A program made the translations under genes and the position numbers. Below, piece after piece: positions 61,508-64,000 of a stretch of 64,000 nucleotides of DNA; position 1 is the stretch's first letter, and each line of letters starts with the position of its first letter. The notes under the pieces were generated by a model. The model was not told where the DNA came from and did not search any database. It was given only the letters and a program-made list of their open reading frames with translations. The stretch is from Micromussa lordhowensis. Taxonomy: Eukaryota; Cnidaria; Anthozoa; Scleractinia; Lobophylliidae. Location of the stretch: the NCBI GenBank assembly GCA_964020085.1, contig OZ026607.1, forward strand, positions 7,054,279 through 7,118,278, in the 5' to 3' direction.

Positions 61508-62100
61508 TCTGAAACTGTGATGGGCAATATGAATAGCTTTTATAAAGTGTATACCGTTACGAGGGACTGTGTATGAAAATGTCGAAATGAACAACGCGAC
61601 TAGTTAATGTAGTTAGTTTGCAAGCTTGGACAATACAATACTCTATTTAATACGCACGGTACCGGAATTCTAGTGCTGTCTCTTCAGTGGAAACGCTTAG
61701 TATTATTTCTTAGAGAAGAAATTCACTTGAAAATTCGTGCTGTGGGACTTTTTGTTGTCAAATGTTATTGTGGAAACTTTATCGAGGATGACTTGTCAGA
61801 TAGTGAAGTGTTTTATGGGCCAATAAAATGATGTAAAAAGAAAACGAACAAAGTAGAAATAAAAACCTTAAAAACCGGCCCAATGTATAACAAAGGAAAG
61901 TGAGATAATAAGAACACTTAATTCACTCTAATGATAATATATGACTGTGTGTGTGGACAAAATTCCCCTGATGTTGTGGATAACGTTGATAGTTAATTAC
62001 TGTAAGGGATGAGTATCATTGCCTGTGAAGTGTATTTATAGAATATTATGTAAAATATGACGTTATTTCTTCTGGAAATAAAATCAAGTTAAGTTAATAT
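61508..62100 (+). other. 3' UTR of second SIX gene
   Basis: AT-rich untranslated tail after the TAG. Candidate poly(A) hexamers lie at 61822 and 61858, and the best at 62077, which is followed by a T-rich tract. Confidence 0.5.
62077..62082 (+). terminator. poly(A) signal
   Basis: AATAAA followed about 25-45 bp later by a T-rich stretch (GTCTTTTTATTTTTTATTTT), the usual downstream U-rich element. Confidence 0.6.
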
Positions 62101-62885
62101 TAAGTTGTCTTTTTATTTTTTATTTTTTTTTCTGGTTTTGTGTGAATAACATCTCGACGATAACAGTATTTCTTTGTTTACAATAGTTAAAGACGAAAAA
62201 AGAAAAACATGAATGGTATAGTAGCTAATAGTATGGCAACTATCGATACAATTCGCTTTCAAATTAACGCTTATCAGCACTGAAATTACAAAAACTTTAG
62301 ACATGAAGGTTTCCAAGTTATTTAGGGTGTGGCGATCATGATTAGAACCGAAACCGCCAAATGTGCCTATTTCTAGGATGAGGCATTTTTAGGGGGTACA
62401 ATTGAAATGCATACATAACATTCTGCCCGAGATTTGAATGCAATGCCATTCGCTTGTTGTAATCTTAGGTGCCACAGGGCACCAGTAAAAAACTTAGACC
62501 GTGTTTATATTGTTATAAGCTACTTAACTCCAAACGGTTCAGTTTAGTTTGCTTTTTGGTTTTGAGAACTTTCCCACCTTTTTAAGGTCGTGTTCTTTTA
62601 GAATAGATCGTTTTAGTTAAACGTTTTTCTTGTTTTAGGAACTGTGCAATAATTACCAGGAGCAGGAGGCGAAAAAATTAGCCTCACACGGAGAAATATT
62701 ATGTAGTGTTCCCCCCCCCCCCCAACAAGGGCAAGTTAAGCTCTAAAAACCCTCCTCAAGTTCATGATTTCTGAAAACACACACCCACACTTACATTTAT
62801 TATTAAAGCTTAACGATACCTGAATTCACTACTCGCTTTGTACTGTAAGACGTTGGACACCAGCGTCTGGGACAAAAAGTACCTC
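62101..62885. other. no gene recognised
   Basis: Includes a poly-C run (about 62710-62723). No gene seen. Confidence 0.3.
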
Positions 62886-63141
62886 CTAACTATTTTCGAC
62901 AAAGTCGTCCATTTCCGAACAGTCTGATTGCGCATCGTCTTCTGAGTTGTCTTCTGAGTCACTAGTTGAAACTTTATCTTCGGTTTCCAATGGGTGCTGA
63001 CCAGCAGAACGCGAACTACTAGTCACGCCGCTTTCCCTCCGCGGACTTGTAAATGGTGCTGTCTCAGGTACAGTCTTAGCTTGTTTACCGTCAGCGAGCT
63101 GACTTTGTGTCCGTCGTTCCAGTCTATGTTTGGCGGTGTGT
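62886..63141 (-). pseudogene. fragment encoding an acidic Ser-rich C-terminus
   Basis: On the minus strand an open frame of about 80 codons (stop TAG at 62888-62886; an in-frame stop lies just above 63141) ends in a strongly acidic tail with TSDSEDNSEDDAQSD and EMDDFVENS. The residue bias (Asp/Glu/Ser) and clean stop suggest the 3' end of a real coding sequence, possibly a terminal exon or a transposon gene remnant. No start and no domain; the reading frame is broken further upstream. Confidence 0.35.
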
Positions 63142-63173
63142 TTCTTTCAGCTACTCTTTTTCAGCCTTAAGAG

Positions 63174-63270
63174 CAAGATGGTGCTGCAAAAGCAAGATGG
63201 TGCACAAAGAAGATGGCGCACAAACAAGATGGTGCCCAAGCAGGATCGTGCTGCACAGATGGTGCCTGGC
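63174..63270. repeat. minisatellite of ~16-19 bp units
   Basis: Six imperfect units of (AGC)AAGATGGTGC(A)CAAA. Overlapping open frames on the plus strand are produced by the repeat and are not called. Confidence 0.75.
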
Positions 63271-64000
63271 AAGCACTCTCGTCGTCAACCACTAAATTCC
63301 ACGAACATCTTCTGCAGATCGAATGTACCTGATGATGCCTCCAGTGTCAGTTTATAAATCATGTCCAGTGATGAATCCAAGGGTGGCCTGAGGATAACCT
63401 ACACTCCATTTGTACTGAAAATTTCTTTACACTTGTTATGGAGGGGACAATCCCTCTGTTGGTTACTTCTTAAAATGCCATGTAATCAGATAGCTCATGG
63501 CTCTTGTACTAATTACTGTTAGTTCTTATGTTTTTTGATGAAATACAAATCATGTTTTATTCATATTAAATCAATTCCAGAAAGAAATGAGTACCACTGT
63601 CAGTGGGACAAAAGTGGTATCTTAAAGGCCCATTTTCACCATTGATGCACTGCGCGCCGTGATACCTTGATCCTGAATTTCGTGTTACACGAAATTACCG
63701 AATTTTGCGAAGCTAACTTGCATCGCTTGTTCCCAAAACAATCCTTGGAATATTTTTCATCCTCTTGCTGTAAATTCTTTCTCTTGTTGTCATTTTTCTG
63801 AAAGTATTTCAGTGTACATATTCTGTACATGTTCGTAAATTTTATTCCTGTGAAGAGTGTAAAATCAAAAATGAGGTTGACTAGCCTACGCGACTCCTAC
63901 GGTTCGTGACATTTGCTGTTCTCTGTTCGGTCTCTCGACCTTTTTGTTGCTTCACTCGTGTTTATGAAGGGTACTTCATTTTGTGTTATAAAGTGGAATT
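63271..64000. other. no gene recognised
   Basis: AT-rich sequence, nothing recognised. Confidence 0.3.

Noticed and set aside
63107..63357. Plus-strand coding frames rich in KMV/QDGA repeats
   Set aside because: Generated by the minisatellite; no other coding evidence.
1..64000. CRISPR array, bacterial operon or phage features
   Set aside because: Repeats are long, diverged and not spacer-like; genes have spliceosomal introns, so the window is eukaryotic.

Overview
The window looks like a piece of an animal nuclear genome, AT-rich, with large introns, long gene-poor stretches and many short inverted-repeat transposons. The two clearly recognisable host genes are SIX-class homeobox genes that keep a canonical metazoan SIX domain and homeodomain. 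The repeats (a tRNA-derived SINE with the inner sequence common in coral and anemone genomes, a roughly 112-bp repeat with the core CACACTAGGG, CCAATATGGCGGCC-type foldback elements, a THAP/transposase protein) make me favour an anthozoan cnidarian, probably a stony coral. That placement is recognition plus inference and I could not run a search.

Layout. Positions 1-5.3 kb are accessory: a THAP zinc-finger protein joined to the start of a DDE-transposase-type domain (minus strand, 880-1635), two Harbinger-type MITEs with 3-bp target duplications (1794-2308 and 2842-3276), a multi-hairpin element, an old dispersed repeat and a SINE. From 5.3 to 22 kb no gene is certain. This part holds two copies of a foldback element family (7.6-8.2 kb and 18.5 kb), an array of the ~112-bp repeat (14.9-15.4 kb), a possible 41-residue membrane peptide or first exon (16.77 kb) and two isolated exon-like segments.

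At 22.3-24.0 kb lies a two-exon Six1/2 gene on the minus strand with a TATA box 95 bp before its ATG. At 57.3-61.5 kb lies a second SIX gene on the plus strand, more divergent and with both Six1/2-like and Six4/5-like residues. Its single intron is at exactly the same codon and phase. The genes are head to head, about 33 kb apart, and nothing convincingly coding lies between them. That interval holds further arrays of the ~112-bp repeat, a ~680-bp tandem duplication, a G-rich minisatellite, a MITE and a retroelement-like fragment, and is the natural place for shared enhancers.

How they work together: in bilaterians Six1/2 and Six4/5 proteins act with Eya and Dach in sensory, neural and muscle progenitors, and these genes are linked. 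Here the pair may be a remnant of the ancestral SIX cluster or a lineage-specific tandem duplication. Distinguishing these needs a phylogeny. The last 2.5 kb hold the 3' UTR of the second SIX gene, an acidic coding fragment and a short minisatellite.
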